From Anaerocolumna sp. (GTDB lineage: Bacteria > Bacillota > Clostridia > Lachnospirales > Lachnospiraceae), in assembly GCA_029256035.1 (NCBI GenBank), contig JAQSYR010000001.1, forward strand, positions 1 to 64,000: a DNA stretch of 64,000 bases. The letters run 5' to 3'. Below are positions 7,460 through 15,738 of this stretch, piece after piece. A program made the position numbers and the translations under genes. Every line of letters starts with the position of its first letter. Position 1 is the first letter of the stretch. The notes beneath the pieces are model-generated. The model did not search any database. It saw only the letters and a list, made by a program, of their open reading frames with translations, and was not told the DNA's origin.

Positions 7460-9550
7460 ATGAAGATTGTTAAAGCAAATAAAGTATTAACTTCTGAAGC
7501 TTTGAATGCAGAAATGATTATAAACGAGAATCAGAGAAAAACAAATGAGAATGCAAGAAACTTTTGGGAAGAGTATAATCCAACAACATCATATGTCGTA
7601 GGCAATAAAGTTACATATAATGGTAGTTCATATTTAAACAAAGTACCATGTAAAGGTGTTTTACCTACTGATATAAATTATTGGATGATAATTGCTTCTG
7701 CTGGTGCTGGATTAGAAAACGCAAGCCAATTACCTATATTAGATACTGGAAATTATTATACTACTGATAATACAAATGCAGCATTGCAAGAAATTGGACA
7801 AAGAGTAGGTAATTTATCAAATCTAAATACCACATCAAATACTGATTTGGTTGGGGCAATTAATGAAAATAAAGGTAGAATTGATACCAATACTACTGAT
7901 ATTGGAGATAAAACAGTATTAAATACTACTGAAAAATCCAATTTAGTTGGTGCTGTAAATGAAGTTAGTTCGCAATTGGCATCTAACACGTCTCGATTGT
8001 TATTAACAGCTATAAATGCAAAATATCCACCATTGCCTTTAGTAGGCGCAGTAGGAGATGGCGTTACAGACGATACTTCTGCATTGCAATCAATTATTAA
8101 TTATACATATGAAAACAAGATGAAGTTATTTTTACCTAAAGGAGATTATCTAATATCAGCACCTCTAATAATATATGGTACTCAATTTGATAATTCAGGA
8201 ACTAATACCATTATATTTGGTTCTGGTCGAGATATAACTAATATTATAAAAAATACTAATACAACATCTACCTTGTCTGATTATACTGACATAGATGCGA
8301 TATTTATAATAGGTAACGAACTTACAAAATCAAATACTGCAATTACAAGTATTTGGAGCAATCAATCTATAAGTAAATATGTTCACATAAGTGATTTAAC
8401 ATTAAAAAGTACTGCAAGCACTCGTGTATCTTATGGAATATATTCATATGGATTGATGTTTGCTAGATTTATTAATTTGGGTTTTCATAATATGAACACT
8501 GGAATTGAATCAAGCAGATATGCTTCTTTTGATTTATTTGAAAATATTGAATTTAATTTATTATTAAATGGATTTGTGTCATGGTCTGATAGTTCTGGAG
8601 CAACTACTCTTATGTTTAAAGATTGTCATTTAAATGGAGTCAACGTATATGGATATAAAATAAAAGGGAACGTAACTTTTATAAATTGTTCTAATGATGG
8701 AGGGGCTTTAGTTGCATATTACCTATATGCGAGTAGAGCAACATTATTAAATTGTCATTCAGAAAGCCCTGCTAGTAGTGGAGTATTGAGGGTTATAGGA
8801 TCTACTGTCTGGAGTAAAAGTAGAATAACTATGATTAATTGTAGCATTCAAAGACCTTTATCTACGACGAATCCTACATTATGGCTTGAAGCATATAGCA
8901 CATTACATATAATTGATCCAAAAATAGTAACCATAGAATATGATGCATTACCAACTACACCACAAGGAAAATTATATCAATGCAGTGCAGATAGTAGAAT
9001 TATTTGGGATAATCCGTACTTTACAGGAAATGATTACGCAACATATACTCCAGTACAACTTGCAGATACAGAAAAAAAAGTAGTTACTGATAGGCATCAT
9101 TTAAGTGTCACAAAACATACATATATGGCGTACGTGTCTAGTTCGGTTTTGGCTGAAGATAGAAATACATCAACAGTTGTAGAAGATACGACAAATAATC
9201 AAATCATATTTACTATGTCTGGTGCAACTGGAAATGGTTATCAAGGACTTGTATTTGATGATCAGTTAAAATTTGATAATTATAGTCGTCTTTATTTGAT
9301 GTGTGATATTGATTTTATAAATACTACAGGTAATACATTAGATATTAGACTTACATCAGATGCAAGAACTGGTGTTAATACTAGTGCTACGATTTATAAT
9401 ACTTTTATTAAAAAGGGGACTTACCAATATGATACAACAAATTATGAATTGTGGGTCGATATATCTGACGTATACGGTACTGGATATGTGGAATTAGTTT
9501 TAACTAATTTAGGAACAGTCAAAATCAAAGAAATTGCATTATTTAGATAG
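7460..9550 (+). CDS. Tailspike-like protein with pectate-lyase-type beta-helix
   Basis: A 696-residue protein. Residues about 30-65 ('WEEYNPTTSYVVGNKVTYNG', 'YWMII') form a small chitin-binding-like module. Fibre repeats 'LSNLNTTSNTDLVGAINENK' and 'LNTTEKSNLVGAVNEVSSQL' follow and resemble those of the upstream fibre. From about residue 185 the sequence matches the Pectate_lyase_3 family ('VGAVGDGVTDDTSALQSII'), a right-handed beta-helix often found in depolymerase tailspikes. The C-terminal 130 residues look like a beta-sandwich sugar-binding cap. ATG 7460 has AAAGGAGG just upstream; a GTG at 7415 lies inside the preceding terminator. Enzyme activity is plausible but catalytic residues cannot be confirmed by eye. 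Confidence 0.85.
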   Translation: MKIVKANKVLTSEALNAEMIINENQRKTNENARNFWEEYNPTTSYVVGNKVTYNGSSYLNKVPCKGVLPTDINYWMIIASAGAGLENASQLPILDTGNYYTTDNTNAALQEIGQRVGNLSNLNTTSNTDLVGAINENKGRIDTNTTDIGDKTVLNTTEKSNLVGAVNEVSSQLASNTSRLLLTAINAKYPPLPLVGAVGDGVTDDTSALQSIINYTYENKMKLFLPKGDYLISAPLIIYGTQFDNSGTNTIIFGSGRDITNIIKNTNTTSTLSDYTDIDAIFIIGNELTKSNTAITSIWSNQSISKYVHISDLTLKSTASTRVSYGIYSYGLMFARFINLGFHNMNTGIESSRYASFDLFENIEFNLLLNGFVSWSDSSGATTLMFKDCHLNGVNVYGYKIKGNVTFINCSNDGGALVAYYLYASRATLLNCHSESPASSGVLRVIGSTVWSKSRITMINCSIQRPLSTTNPTLWLEAYSTLHIIDPKIVTIEYDALPTTPQGKLYQCSADSRIIWDNPYFTGNDYATYTPVQLADTEKKVVTDRHHLSVTKHTYMAYVSSSVLAEDRNTSTVVEDTTNNQIIFTMSGATGNGYQGLVFDDQLKFDNYSRLYLMCDIDFINTTGNTLDIRLTSDARTGVNTSATIYNTFIKKGTYQYDTTNYELWVDISDVYGTGYVELVLTNLGTVKIKEIALFR

Positions 9551-9555
9551 CAATA

Positions 9556-9581
9556 GGATACTATTGCGAAGCAACTAAATA
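9556..9581 (+). repeat. 26-bp direct repeat after fibre gene 2
   Basis: Second copy of the element at 7374-7399, with two differences, again between stop codon and terminator. Confidence 0.7.
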
Positions 9582-9593
9582 ACATAAAAATAA

Positions 9594-9621
9594 AGAGTGG
9601 TTATATTCTGCCACTCTTTTA
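9594..9621 (+). terminator. Terminator after fibre gene 2
   Basis: AGAGTGG pairs with CCACTCT and is followed by TTTT. Confidence 0.75.
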
Positions 9622-9930
9622 CTATGTAATTCTTTATAAAATCTGTGTTTTATCCAGAGTGGAATTTTTGTTGATTATAAGTATTATATTAATTTGTACA
9701 GCCTTTATATAGGCATTAAAATGTAAATTAGGTATTAGATTATGGGTAAAAAATTATAGAGCCTTATATTGGCTCTTATTTTAATGTTTTTTTAATTAAA
9801 GAGGATGTTGACGCATTTTGGGATTTACCAACATCCTCTAACACTAATGATTCGTGCTAATTAATTATAACACGTAATCCAGTAAGTTTCAAGTTACAAT
9901 AAAAAAGAAAGGATGAGTGTAAATTGAGGG
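9622..9930 (+). other. Non-coding gap with several hairpins before the lysis module
   Basis: No credible reading frame. It holds GCC-TTTATATA-GGC (9701-9714), AGAGCC/GGCTCT (9758-9776) leading to a T-rich run, a perfect 10-bp stem GAGGATGTTG/CAACATCCTC (9801-9810 with 9829-9838), and a near-palindrome CGTG...CACG (about 9853-9874). These could be terminators, a regulatory leader of the holin genes or a small RNA. I see no clear promoter. Confidence 0.4.
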
Positions 9931-10365
9931 ATGGAAAAAGAAATATTAGATTATATAAAATACGGAGGTTGGATACTATTTGGGAGTGGGATGCTATTTG
10001 AAATATCTCCAATTAAATTTAACCCAATATCAATGTTATTAGGATGGATTGGTAATAGATTGAATAGAGATGTCAAAAAAGATATTTCACAAATTCAATC
10101 TGATGTAAAAACATTACAGTATGATCTTCAGGATCATAAAGTTGAAAGTATGCGTAGAAACATATTAAACTTTGCCGATGAATTAATGAGAGGTGAAGAA
10201 AAGAGTAAGGAAAATTATGTTAATATTATATCATTACATGATAGATATAATAACTATGTTGAGACAAAAGGATTAACTAATGGTCAAATAGACCTGGCTT
10301 TTAAGTATATCTCAAATAAATATCAATATTGTCTTGAGCATAATAGTTTTTACGATGGGAAGTAA
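9931..10365 (+). CDS. Putative membrane protein of the lysis module
   Basis: A 144-residue protein with a hydrophobic N-terminus (about residues 10-35, 'YGGWILFGSGMLFEISPI' and 'MLLGWIGNRL') and a charged helical C-terminus. It sits directly before two further membrane proteins and the endolysin, so it is probably a holin-associated or membrane-anchored lysis protein. The family is not recognised. The start is uncertain because the ribosome site is weak, but an in-frame stop just upstream excludes a longer version. Confidence 0.55.
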   Translation: MEKEILDYIKYGGWILFGSGMLFEISPIKFNPISMLLGWIGNRLNRDVKKDISQIQSDVKTLQYDLQDHKVESMRRNILNFADELMRGEEKSKENYVNIISLHDRYNNYVETKGLTNGQIDLAFKYISNKYQYCLEHNSFYDGK

Positions 10366-10374
10366 GGTGATGTA

Positions 10375-10656
10375 ATGATTAAAGAAAATAAAAAGAAAAT
10401 GGAATTCAGTAAAAAAATTTTAGTTACAAGTTATATTATTGCTATATCTCTCACTTTATTTATGTTAGTTGGTATTATTTTTAAAATTGATGTATCTCCA
10501 ATCGAGAATATTACCTTAGCATCATGGGGAGAAGTTACAGCTGCGAATACATTTTATTACATAAAAAGTAAAGTGGAAAATCGAATAAAAATTATAAGTT
10601 CTTTGCCACAAGAATTTAAAGATCAAGTTGATATTAATCAGATTATAAATCAATAG
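10375..10656 (+). CDS. Small two-helix membrane protein of the lysis module
   Basis: A 93-residue protein with one clear membrane helix (about residues 15-38, 'VTSYIIAISLTLFMLVGIIF') and a second amphipathic stretch ('ITLASWGEVTAANTFYYI'). It starts 10 bp after the previous gene and ends 12 bp before the LLH holin, so all are one operon. It may be an accessory holin or antiholin. Confidence 0.55.
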   Translation: MIKENKKKMEFSKKILVTSYIIAISLTLFMLVGIIFKIDVSPIENITLASWGEVTAANTFYYIKSKVENRIKIISSLPQEFKDQVDINQIINQ

Positions 10657-10668
10657 GAGGAATAAATT

Positions 10669-10995
10669 ATGAATGAAACATTATTTACAATTATTAAGTA
10701 TACAATAGGTATTTTAGCTTTAGTGGTATTTAGATACATAATTCCATTTGTTAAATTAAAATTAGAAAACTCTAAATATGCTGACGTATTAGATTTTATT
10801 GAAAAATGCGTTAATGCTGCTGAATCAATTTATAAAAACATACCGAAATCAGGTGAAGAAAAGAAGGCTTATGTCATTGATGCAATAAGTCATTATGCAA
10901 CACAAAAAGGTATTAAAATTACACAAGAACAAATAGATATTCTGATTGAAGGATTAGTAACTGAGTTAAGTGGGTATACAATCAACAAAAAATAA
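10669..10995 (+). CDS. Phage holin, LLH family
   Basis: A 108-residue protein with one N-terminal membrane helix ('IIKYTIGILALVVFRYIIPF', residues 8-27) and a soluble helical tail containing 'VNAAESIYKNIPKSGEEKKAYVI', which matches the LLH (Lactobacillus phage) holin family. It would form membrane lesions that let the endolysin reach the wall. AGGAGG precedes the ATG. A terminator separates it from the endolysin. Confidence 0.8.
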   Translation: MNETLFTIIKYTIGILALVVFRYIIPFVKLKLENSKYADVLDFIEKCVNAAESIYKNIPKSGEEKKAYVIDAISHYATQKGIKITQEQIDILIEGLVTELSGYTINKK

Positions 10996-11011
10996 TAATA
11001 CATATATTATC

Positions 11012-11040
11012 AGAGTGGGCTAATCTCCCACTCTTTTTTA
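11012..11040 (+). terminator. Terminator after the holin
   Basis: A perfect 8-bp stem AGAGTGGG/CCCACTCT followed by T6. Read-through must supply the endolysin, or an unseen promoter exists. Confidence 0.85.
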
Positions 11041-11062
11041 ATGTAATGAAAGGAGAATTATA

Positions 11063-11674
11063 ATGGCAAAAAATATAGAACAATGCAGAGATATAAAAAA
11101 ACTTAATCCGCTGTGTCAAGTGTTATTAAATTTAGCAATTGATGAAATAGAGAAAAATGGTATTACACCACTAATAGTTGAAACTTACAGAAGTCAAGAA
11201 AGACAAAATTATCTATATGCACAAGGTCGTACTAGAGAAGGTAGTAAAATCACATGGACGCTTAATAGTATACATACAAAAAAGAATGCAGTTGACTTAA
11301 TTCCACAAAGAAAAATTGATGGGGAGATGACAGCTATTTGGAATACAAAAGATAAACAAACTCAAAAGATAATTGAAATAATGTCAAAATATGGATTTGA
11401 GGCTGGAGCAAACTGGTCTACCAATGTAGATTCACCTCATTTCCAAATTGCAAATGTGGGTATAAACGGTACAACTTTTGATGCAAAAAACAACAATATA
11501 TTTATTACTAAAATAATACAAAAAGCACTAAATGAAAAACTAGATATACATTTAGTTACGGATGGCAAATGGGGTTCTTTAACTACAGCAGCGGTTAATG
11601 ATTTTAGAAAGAAAAATGGATGGTTAAAAAACGGAAAGTTGGGAGCTGAAGCTTTACGTAGACTGTTGGTATAA
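11063..11674 (+). CDS. Endolysin: M15 family peptidase with peptidoglycan-binding tail
   Basis: A 203-residue protein. The N-terminal domain is a VanY/Ply500-like L-Ala-D-Glu or D-Ala-D-Ala peptidase: 'ETYRSQERQNYLYAQGRT', the zinc motif 'SIHTKKNAVDLIP' (His71, Asp78) and 'DSPHFQ' (His126). From about residue 145 a short PG_binding_1-like domain ('DGKWGSLTTAAVNDFRKKNG') follows. It cleaves the peptide part of peptidoglycan at lysis. Ribosome site GAAAGGAG. It is the last gene of the lysis module. Confidence 0.9.
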   Translation: MAKNIEQCRDIKKLNPLCQVLLNLAIDEIEKNGITPLIVETYRSQERQNYLYAQGRTREGSKITWTLNSIHTKKNAVDLIPQRKIDGEMTAIWNTKDKQTQKIIEIMSKYGFEAGANWSTNVDSPHFQIANVGINGTTFDAKNNNIFITKIIQKALNEKLDIHLVTDGKWGSLTTAAVNDFRKKNGWLKNGKLGAEALRRLLV

Positions 11675-11705
11675 AAGAGAGGATTAATTAGTGGAATTTA
11701 TGTAT

Positions 11706-11742
11706 GGAGATAGATTGTTTATTCGTCTATCTCCTATTTTTT
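11706..11742. terminator. Terminator between endolysin and integrase
   Basis: A perfect stem GGAGATAGA (11706-11714) with TCTATCTCC (11726-11734), followed by T6 on the + strand. It lies between convergent genes and should stop rightward transcripts. Confidence 0.8.
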
Positions 11743-11752
11743 ACGAATATAA

Positions 11753-13447
11753 TTATATATATAACTTAACTCTTACTTCTTTGGCTTGTCCATCGTAGTG
11801 ATATTTGTCTGTATGTGGTATCAGGTATTTACCTGTGTCTACATACAGATATTCTTTTTTGCCTTTTTCTCCTTTTTGAATATTAATATTTATTTCATCA
11901 TAAAAATCTAAGTAAACTTTCATGTAATCTGGGAATATAACTATCTTCTCTATATGGCTTATAATTTTGTCAACCTTTATCTCATCGTTACCTTCTATCT
12001 CTAATAGTTCTTTTAGTTCATTAATTCTTTTTTCTTGACTAGATGCTTCTTTTTCTCGTTCTGTTAGAGTCTCTTCTTTGGCTATAATCTGATTTAATCT
12101 ATTTTCTAACTCATAATCTTTTCGTTTATAATCATCATTTGTTATTATATCATCAAGTAGTTTATCTAATAATATATTTTTTTGGTTTAATATTTTTACT
12201 TTCTCTGATTCCAACTGTTGTTTTTCATCTTGTAATGTTTCATTTGAGAAAGCAATATTTAAAACGGCAGTGTATTTATCGATAATATTGTTTTTATCCT
12301 TATTAAATACTTTATTTGATATTTTAACAATAATATTATATATATCATTATCATTTATATGGATATTGTCACATCCACCTTCTTTAGCATTTAATTTAAT
12401 TTTATTCTTTCCTCTTGAATCAATTTTATTTTTACGACCTCTTTTAACATATTCACTGCAACTCCAATCAACTATCTGTTCACCTTTAGTATTTTTGCGA
12501 TATCTTCTCCAATAAACTGATTCACATTCTCCACAGATTATTTTACTTGATAAATTAAATTTTCCTAAATTTTTACCCTGTCTTCTTTTACCAAATTCTT
12601 CTCCATGTACTTCTTTAGATTTTGTATCCATTATTTTATTAGCTTGTTCCCAAATTTCTGATGAAATAATAGGTGGTACAGCGTTTTCGTGATATATCCA
12701 TTCACTTTCAGGATTGTGATAAGTTTTCTTTGTGTTAAAATCCATATGGCGTTTATTCATTACCGCTGTTCCTTTAAATAGAGGATTTCTAATAATCCTT
12801 CTTATTGTAATTTCAGCAAAATCTTTGCCAGTTCTGCTTTTTATTCCTCTGTTACTTAATTCCTTACTAATTGTTCTACTACCATAACCTTGTATATATA
12901 AATCATATATTAACTTCACAATTTCAGCTTCTTTTTCATTAACAACTACTTCTTTATTTATCTTATCATATCCCCATGTAGAAGACGTAATTACAACACT
13001 ATTCCCTTTTTCTTGCCTATTTCTATGAGCATTATTGAGTTTTTTACTTAAATCACGACTATATTCTTCAGCAAGAATGGCTTTTATTCCTGTAATTAGT
13101 GCATCATCTGGTGTATAAAATTTATTTTCCAAATAAAAAAATAATTTTTTATTATTAGTAACAAGTTTATCGATAAAAATATACCAATCTTTTGTATTAC
13201 GCATTAATCTGTCTTGCGATTTAATAACAATAATTTCAAATTTATCTGATTCTAAATCATTTAATAGTCGATTATATTCATCTCTTTTAGTTGTTGCAGT
13301 ACCACTTTTACCTTCATCAACATAACCATCTATTTCAATCCAATCATTATTTTCAATACATTTTTTTGCTTCTTGAATTTGACTTTCCATTGCTTTTACT
13401 TGACTATCTTCTTCTGTACTAACTCTGCAATAGTATACTGCGTTCAT
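11753..13447 (-). CDS. Large serine recombinase (phage integrase)
   Basis: A 564-residue protein. It begins 'YYCRVSTEEDSQ', with the nucleophile Ser10 in the resolvase motif, and carries 'DEGKSGTATTKRDEYNRLL' and 'VIKSQDRLMRN' of the catalytic domain (1-140). A Recombinase domain follows ('GSRTISKELSNRGIKSRTGK', about 190-260), then a Cys-containing zinc-ribbon region ('ICGECESVYWRR', about 300-365) and a long coiled coil (about 390-490). This layout is that of phage integrases that recombine attP with attB. It lies between lysis and early genes, as in many Firmicutes temperate phages. Confidence 0.92.
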   Translation of the reverse strand: MNAVYYCRVSTEEDSQVKAMESQIQEAKKCIENNDWIEIDGYVDEGKSGTATTKRDEYNRLLNDLESDKFEIIVIKSQDRLMRNTKDWYIFIDKLVTNNKKLFFYLENKFYTPDDALITGIKAILAEEYSRDLSKKLNNAHRNRQEKGNSVVITSSTWGYDKINKEVVVNEKEAEIVKLIYDLYIQGYGSRTISKELSNRGIKSRTGKDFAEITIRRIIRNPLFKGTAVMNKRHMDFNTKKTYHNPESEWIYHENAVPPIISSEIWEQANKIMDTKSKEVHGEEFGKRRQGKNLGKFNLSSKIICGECESVYWRRYRKNTKGEQIVDWSCSEYVKRGRKNKIDSRGKNKIKLNAKEGGCDNIHINDNDIYNIIVKISNKVFNKDKNNIIDKYTAVLNIAFSNETLQDEKQQLESEKVKILNQKNILLDKLLDDIITNDDYKRKDYELENRLNQIIAKEETLTEREKEASSQEKRINELKELLEIEGNDEIKVDKIISHIEKIVIFPDYMKVYLDFYDEININIQKGEKGKKEYLYVDTGKYLIPHTDKYHYDGQAKEVRVKLYI

Positions 13448-13530
13448 TTTACACCTCCAGCGATTTATTACTTATAATTTATCATTTCTGTTTACATTTG
13501 TCAACTCATACTTGTGTTTCATATAAAGTT

Positions 13531-13561
13531 AAAAGAACCTATACAATGTATAAGTTCTTTT
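13531..13561. terminator. Bidirectional hairpin upstream of the integrase
   Basis: AAAAGAAC (13531-13538) pairs with GTTCTTTT (13554-13561), with an inner TATAC/GTATA stem after one mismatch. The A-rich and T-rich flanks would work in both directions; it probably ends the leftward early operon before the integrase. Confidence 0.7.
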
Positions 13562-13567
13562 CATGTT

Positions 13568-13714
13568 TTAATTATTTGTATATGTACCTATTACATCAAT
13601 GATTCTCCTATATTCTTGTTCTGAAATCTTTTGTTTTTTTAATAGAAATTTTGTAAGTATAATCATTTCATCTTTTTCTTCTTTATTAATTATTAATTTT
13701 TCTATATTTATCAC
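13568..13714 (-). CDS. Small SHOCT-like hypothetical protein
   Basis: A 48-residue frame, the last gene of the early operon. 'LTKFLLKKQKISEQEYRRII' resembles the short SHOCT helix-turn-helix (K-x-L-x-x-x-G-x-I-(T/S)-x-x-E-(F/Y)). The GTG at 13714 lies only one base after GGGAG; an in-frame ATA at 13705 has normal spacing and may be the true start. It lies next to the integrase, so a role in recombination control is conceivable but unsupported. Confidence 0.5.
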   Translation of the reverse strand: MINIEKLIINKEEKDEMIILTKFLLKKQKISEQEYRRIIDVIGTYTNN

Positions 13715-13758
13715 GCTCCCTAAATATACTATTCATAAGTATGATTTGAATCTTTTAT

Positions 13759-14187
13759 TTATTCCACCAAATAAAATGATTTTATGTATTTCAATGCATC
13801 TTTCATTGTATAGAACATTCTATCTACATATTCTAATAACCATGGATGAATTTCCAGCTCATTACCTTCACAAATTGCTACCACAGGGATGTGTTTATCA
13901 TAAGCCGCAAAGAGTTCAATGGCACTACCTATGCTATTTGGATTGTTAAAGTTAACTAATAATAAATCTGATTTACGAACTAAATTAAGATCAAAATTCA
14001 TCACCTCCTTTTCTGTACGATGTGTGATTGTTTCAAAGTTGTAATAGTCACATGGGTTTAATACTACTACTCTATAAGGGCACTCAACACGTTCTAAATA
14101 TTCTTTTACAGTTGAACGCCATGCATTTTGAGAATTCCAATCAAGCCCACTCATACCACCGCAGGTATATATTCTAAACGTTTCCAT
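13759..14187 (-). CDS. Nucleoside 2-deoxyribosyltransferase-like protein
   Basis: A 142-residue protein with the family's opening 'IYTCGGMSGLDW', a middle 'FDLNLVRKSDLLLVNFNNPNSIGSAIELFAAYDKHIPV' region and a terminal helix. The Glu in 'SAIEL' corresponds to the catalytic nucleophile of deoxyribosyltransferases. Such enzymes move deoxyribose between bases; some phage relatives may process defence nucleotides. It overlaps the next gene by one base and belongs to the nucleotide-metabolism set. Confidence 0.7.
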   Translation of the reverse strand: METFRIYTCGGMSGLDWNSQNAWRSTVKEYLERVECPYRVVVLNPCDYYNFETITHRTEKEVMNFDLNLVRKSDLLLVNFNNPNSIGSAIELFAAYDKHIPVVAICEGNELEIHPWLLEYVDRMFYTMKDALKYIKSFYLVE

Positions 14188-14738
14188 TATTCACTCTCCT
14201 TTAAAGATTTATATATTGCATCAATTTCTTTTGCAGCATCAAAAGCATTTTTATTTTCATTTTGAATTGTACAATCTACTAAATCATCAATATCAGCAAA
14301 ATCTAATTTGTCAGCCATAAATCTTCTTTCGGCTTCATCCTGATTATCTCCACGCATAATTTGTCTTTTCAGTATTTCATTATCTGATACATTAATTAAA
14401 AAACTAGTATGTTTAATATTATTTTGCTTTAGTTTTTTAATACCACAAGGGGTAAGTACACAAATTGTATTATTATCTGATTTTTGATAATCAGCTAAAC
14501 TAGATCCATAAAACCAAACACCTAATTTTGTGGTATAGTAATTCACTTCTAAAAACTCACCATCTATGTATTTCTTTAAAAACTCACTTACGGAAATAAA
14601 ATGATATGTTTCTCCATCAACTTCACCATCACGCATAGGTCTAGTTGTATAAGTAATAATGCGTGAATATCCAAGTTTAATTAATTCTTCGGCGATAGAA
14701 TCTTTTCCTGTAGCACTTTTACCTGTTAAGATTAACAT
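14187..14738 (-). CDS. Guanylate kinase-like (deoxy)nucleoside monophosphate kinase
   Basis: A 183-residue P-loop protein. It starts 'MLILTGKSATGKDSIAEEL' (Walker A G-K-S-A-T-G-K-D) and continues with the guanylate-kinase pattern 'ITYTTRPMRDGEVDGETYHF' for nucleobase binding, and 'FLEVNYYTTKLGVWFYGSS'. It would phosphorylate GMP/dGMP or another dNMP to feed DNA synthesis. It overlaps both neighbours by a few bases, showing tight coupling with the ThyX-like gene. Confidence 0.75.
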   Translation of the reverse strand: MLILTGKSATGKDSIAEELIKLGYSRIITYTTRPMRDGEVDGETYHFISVSEFLKKYIDGEFLEVNYYTTKLGVWFYGSSLADYQKSDNNTICVLTPCGIKKLKQNNIKHTSFLINVSDNEILKRQIMRGDNQDEAERRFMADKLDFADIDDLVDCTIQNENKNAFDAAKEIDAIYKSLKESE

Positions 14739-15301
14739 TGTTCACCTCCTAAGCATAACTCTTTAAAATGTGGTAATGTCTCAATCCATTCACAAAAATG
14801 TCTCCATTCTGGCAATCGATGTTGTTTTCTTTGTGTATAAATTGTTTTTAATTGCCTATAATTAGTTGTCATACCAGCAGTTAATTGGAATCCAGTTGGA
14901 ACATTATATAGCAGTGTTAAATAATCTTCTTTATCTTGCGTGTTTAAATATATATTTTTTAATCTATTCGCTTCATTAATTGTATTTTCTGTTACATACT
15001 CATTACATTGAGATTTAATATCAAATTTTGCTATTCTATGCATTGTAGATTGGCTTGAAATAAAATCAAAGAAGTGATACCTTTCAGCTTCAACCCATGC
15101 CTTAATTGAAAATGTTAAATCAAATTGTGTTATTATCCCTGTAATAAATTGGTCATGACCATGTCCTATATCTGAATTGCCTAAATTAATTACTGTTTGT
15201 GTAACAGATTCATTAATCTGATTAGTATCAATTGCCATAGGAAATTTACTACATCTAATAGCATTATTTAATCCATATACTTGTAAATTATTAATTTTCA
15301 T
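14732..15301 (-). CDS. ThyX-like protein (divergent flavin-dependent thymidylate synthase relative)
   Basis: A 189-residue protein. 'VEAERYHFFDFISSQSTMHR' keeps the spacing of the ThyX signature (R-H-R-x-x-S-x-N-x-x-S-x-R) but replaces several residues, and 'MTTNYRQLKTIYTQRKQHRLPEWRHFCEWI' is similar to the ThyX C-terminal substrate helix. It groups with phage proteins I recall as ThyX-like of uncertain activity. It may make dTMP or bind flavin in another reaction. Context (dNMP kinase, deoxyribosyltransferase) supports nucleotide metabolism. Confidence 0.6.
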   Translation of the reverse strand: MKINNLQVYGLNNAIRCSKFPMAIDTNQINESVTQTVINLGNSDIGHGHDQFITGIITQFDLTFSIKAWVEAERYHFFDFISSQSTMHRIAKFDIKSQCNEYVTENTINEANRLKNIYLNTQDKEDYLTLLYNVPTGFQLTAGMTTNYRQLKTIYTQRKQHRLPEWRHFCEWIETLPHFKELCLGGEQC

Positions 15302-15312
15302 TTATGTATCTC

Positions 15313-15525
15313 CTATCTATTTAAATTCATTTCAAATCCTGTTATTTTGCCATTATTAATATCAGTTGTTATATCTTTTTGATATAGTTGTTCACATTCT
15401 TCTAATGTAAAACTATCAAAGTAGTGTTGCTTGTCTTCTGTTTTGTTATAATATCCACTAACCATAATTGTACTTAATAACACAATTAATATAAATAAAG
15501 CCATTATTATTAACTCGATTGTCAT
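15313..15525 (-). CDS. Small single-pass membrane protein
   Basis: 70 residues; the N-terminus is one membrane helix ('IELIIMALFILIVLLSTIMV', residues 3-22) and the rest is an acidic soluble tail. No known family. It lies 11 bp before the ThyX-like gene. Confidence 0.55.
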   Translation of the reverse strand: MTIELIIMALFILIVLLSTIMVSGYYNKTEDKQHYFDSFTLEECEQLYQKDITTDINNGKITGFEMNLNR

Positions 15526-15539
15526 ATTAAACCACCTTT

Positions 15540-15734
15540 CTAATTTACTGTTTCTTCATAATCACAATGTAGACAATATCTTATTTTCTGTCTAAAATAT
15601 CCACCCCATGCTTCACCAGTTTCATACGTGTAATCCATCATACCTCCACATTCAGGGCAACGTTCACTGTTATAACTATCATCACCTTGAAGATTAGATT
15701 CTACTGTTTCATAATAATCTCTTATATGTATCAC
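15540..15734 (-). CDS. Small zinc-ribbon protein
   Basis: 64 residues with two Cys pairs, 'CPECGG' and 'CLHCDYEE', spaced 28 residues apart, typical of a zinc ribbon. Such phage proteins are common in early operons; the target is unknown. Confidence 0.6.
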   Translation of the reverse strand: MIHIRDYYETVESNLQGDDSYNSERCPECGGMMDYTYETGEAWGGYFRQKIRYCLHCDYEETVN

Positions 15735-15738
15735 TCCT

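Noticed and set aside
11675..13567. attP site of the serine integrase
   Set aside because: The gaps on both sides of the integrase hold mainly terminators. Without the attB or a junction sequence the core cannot be recognised.
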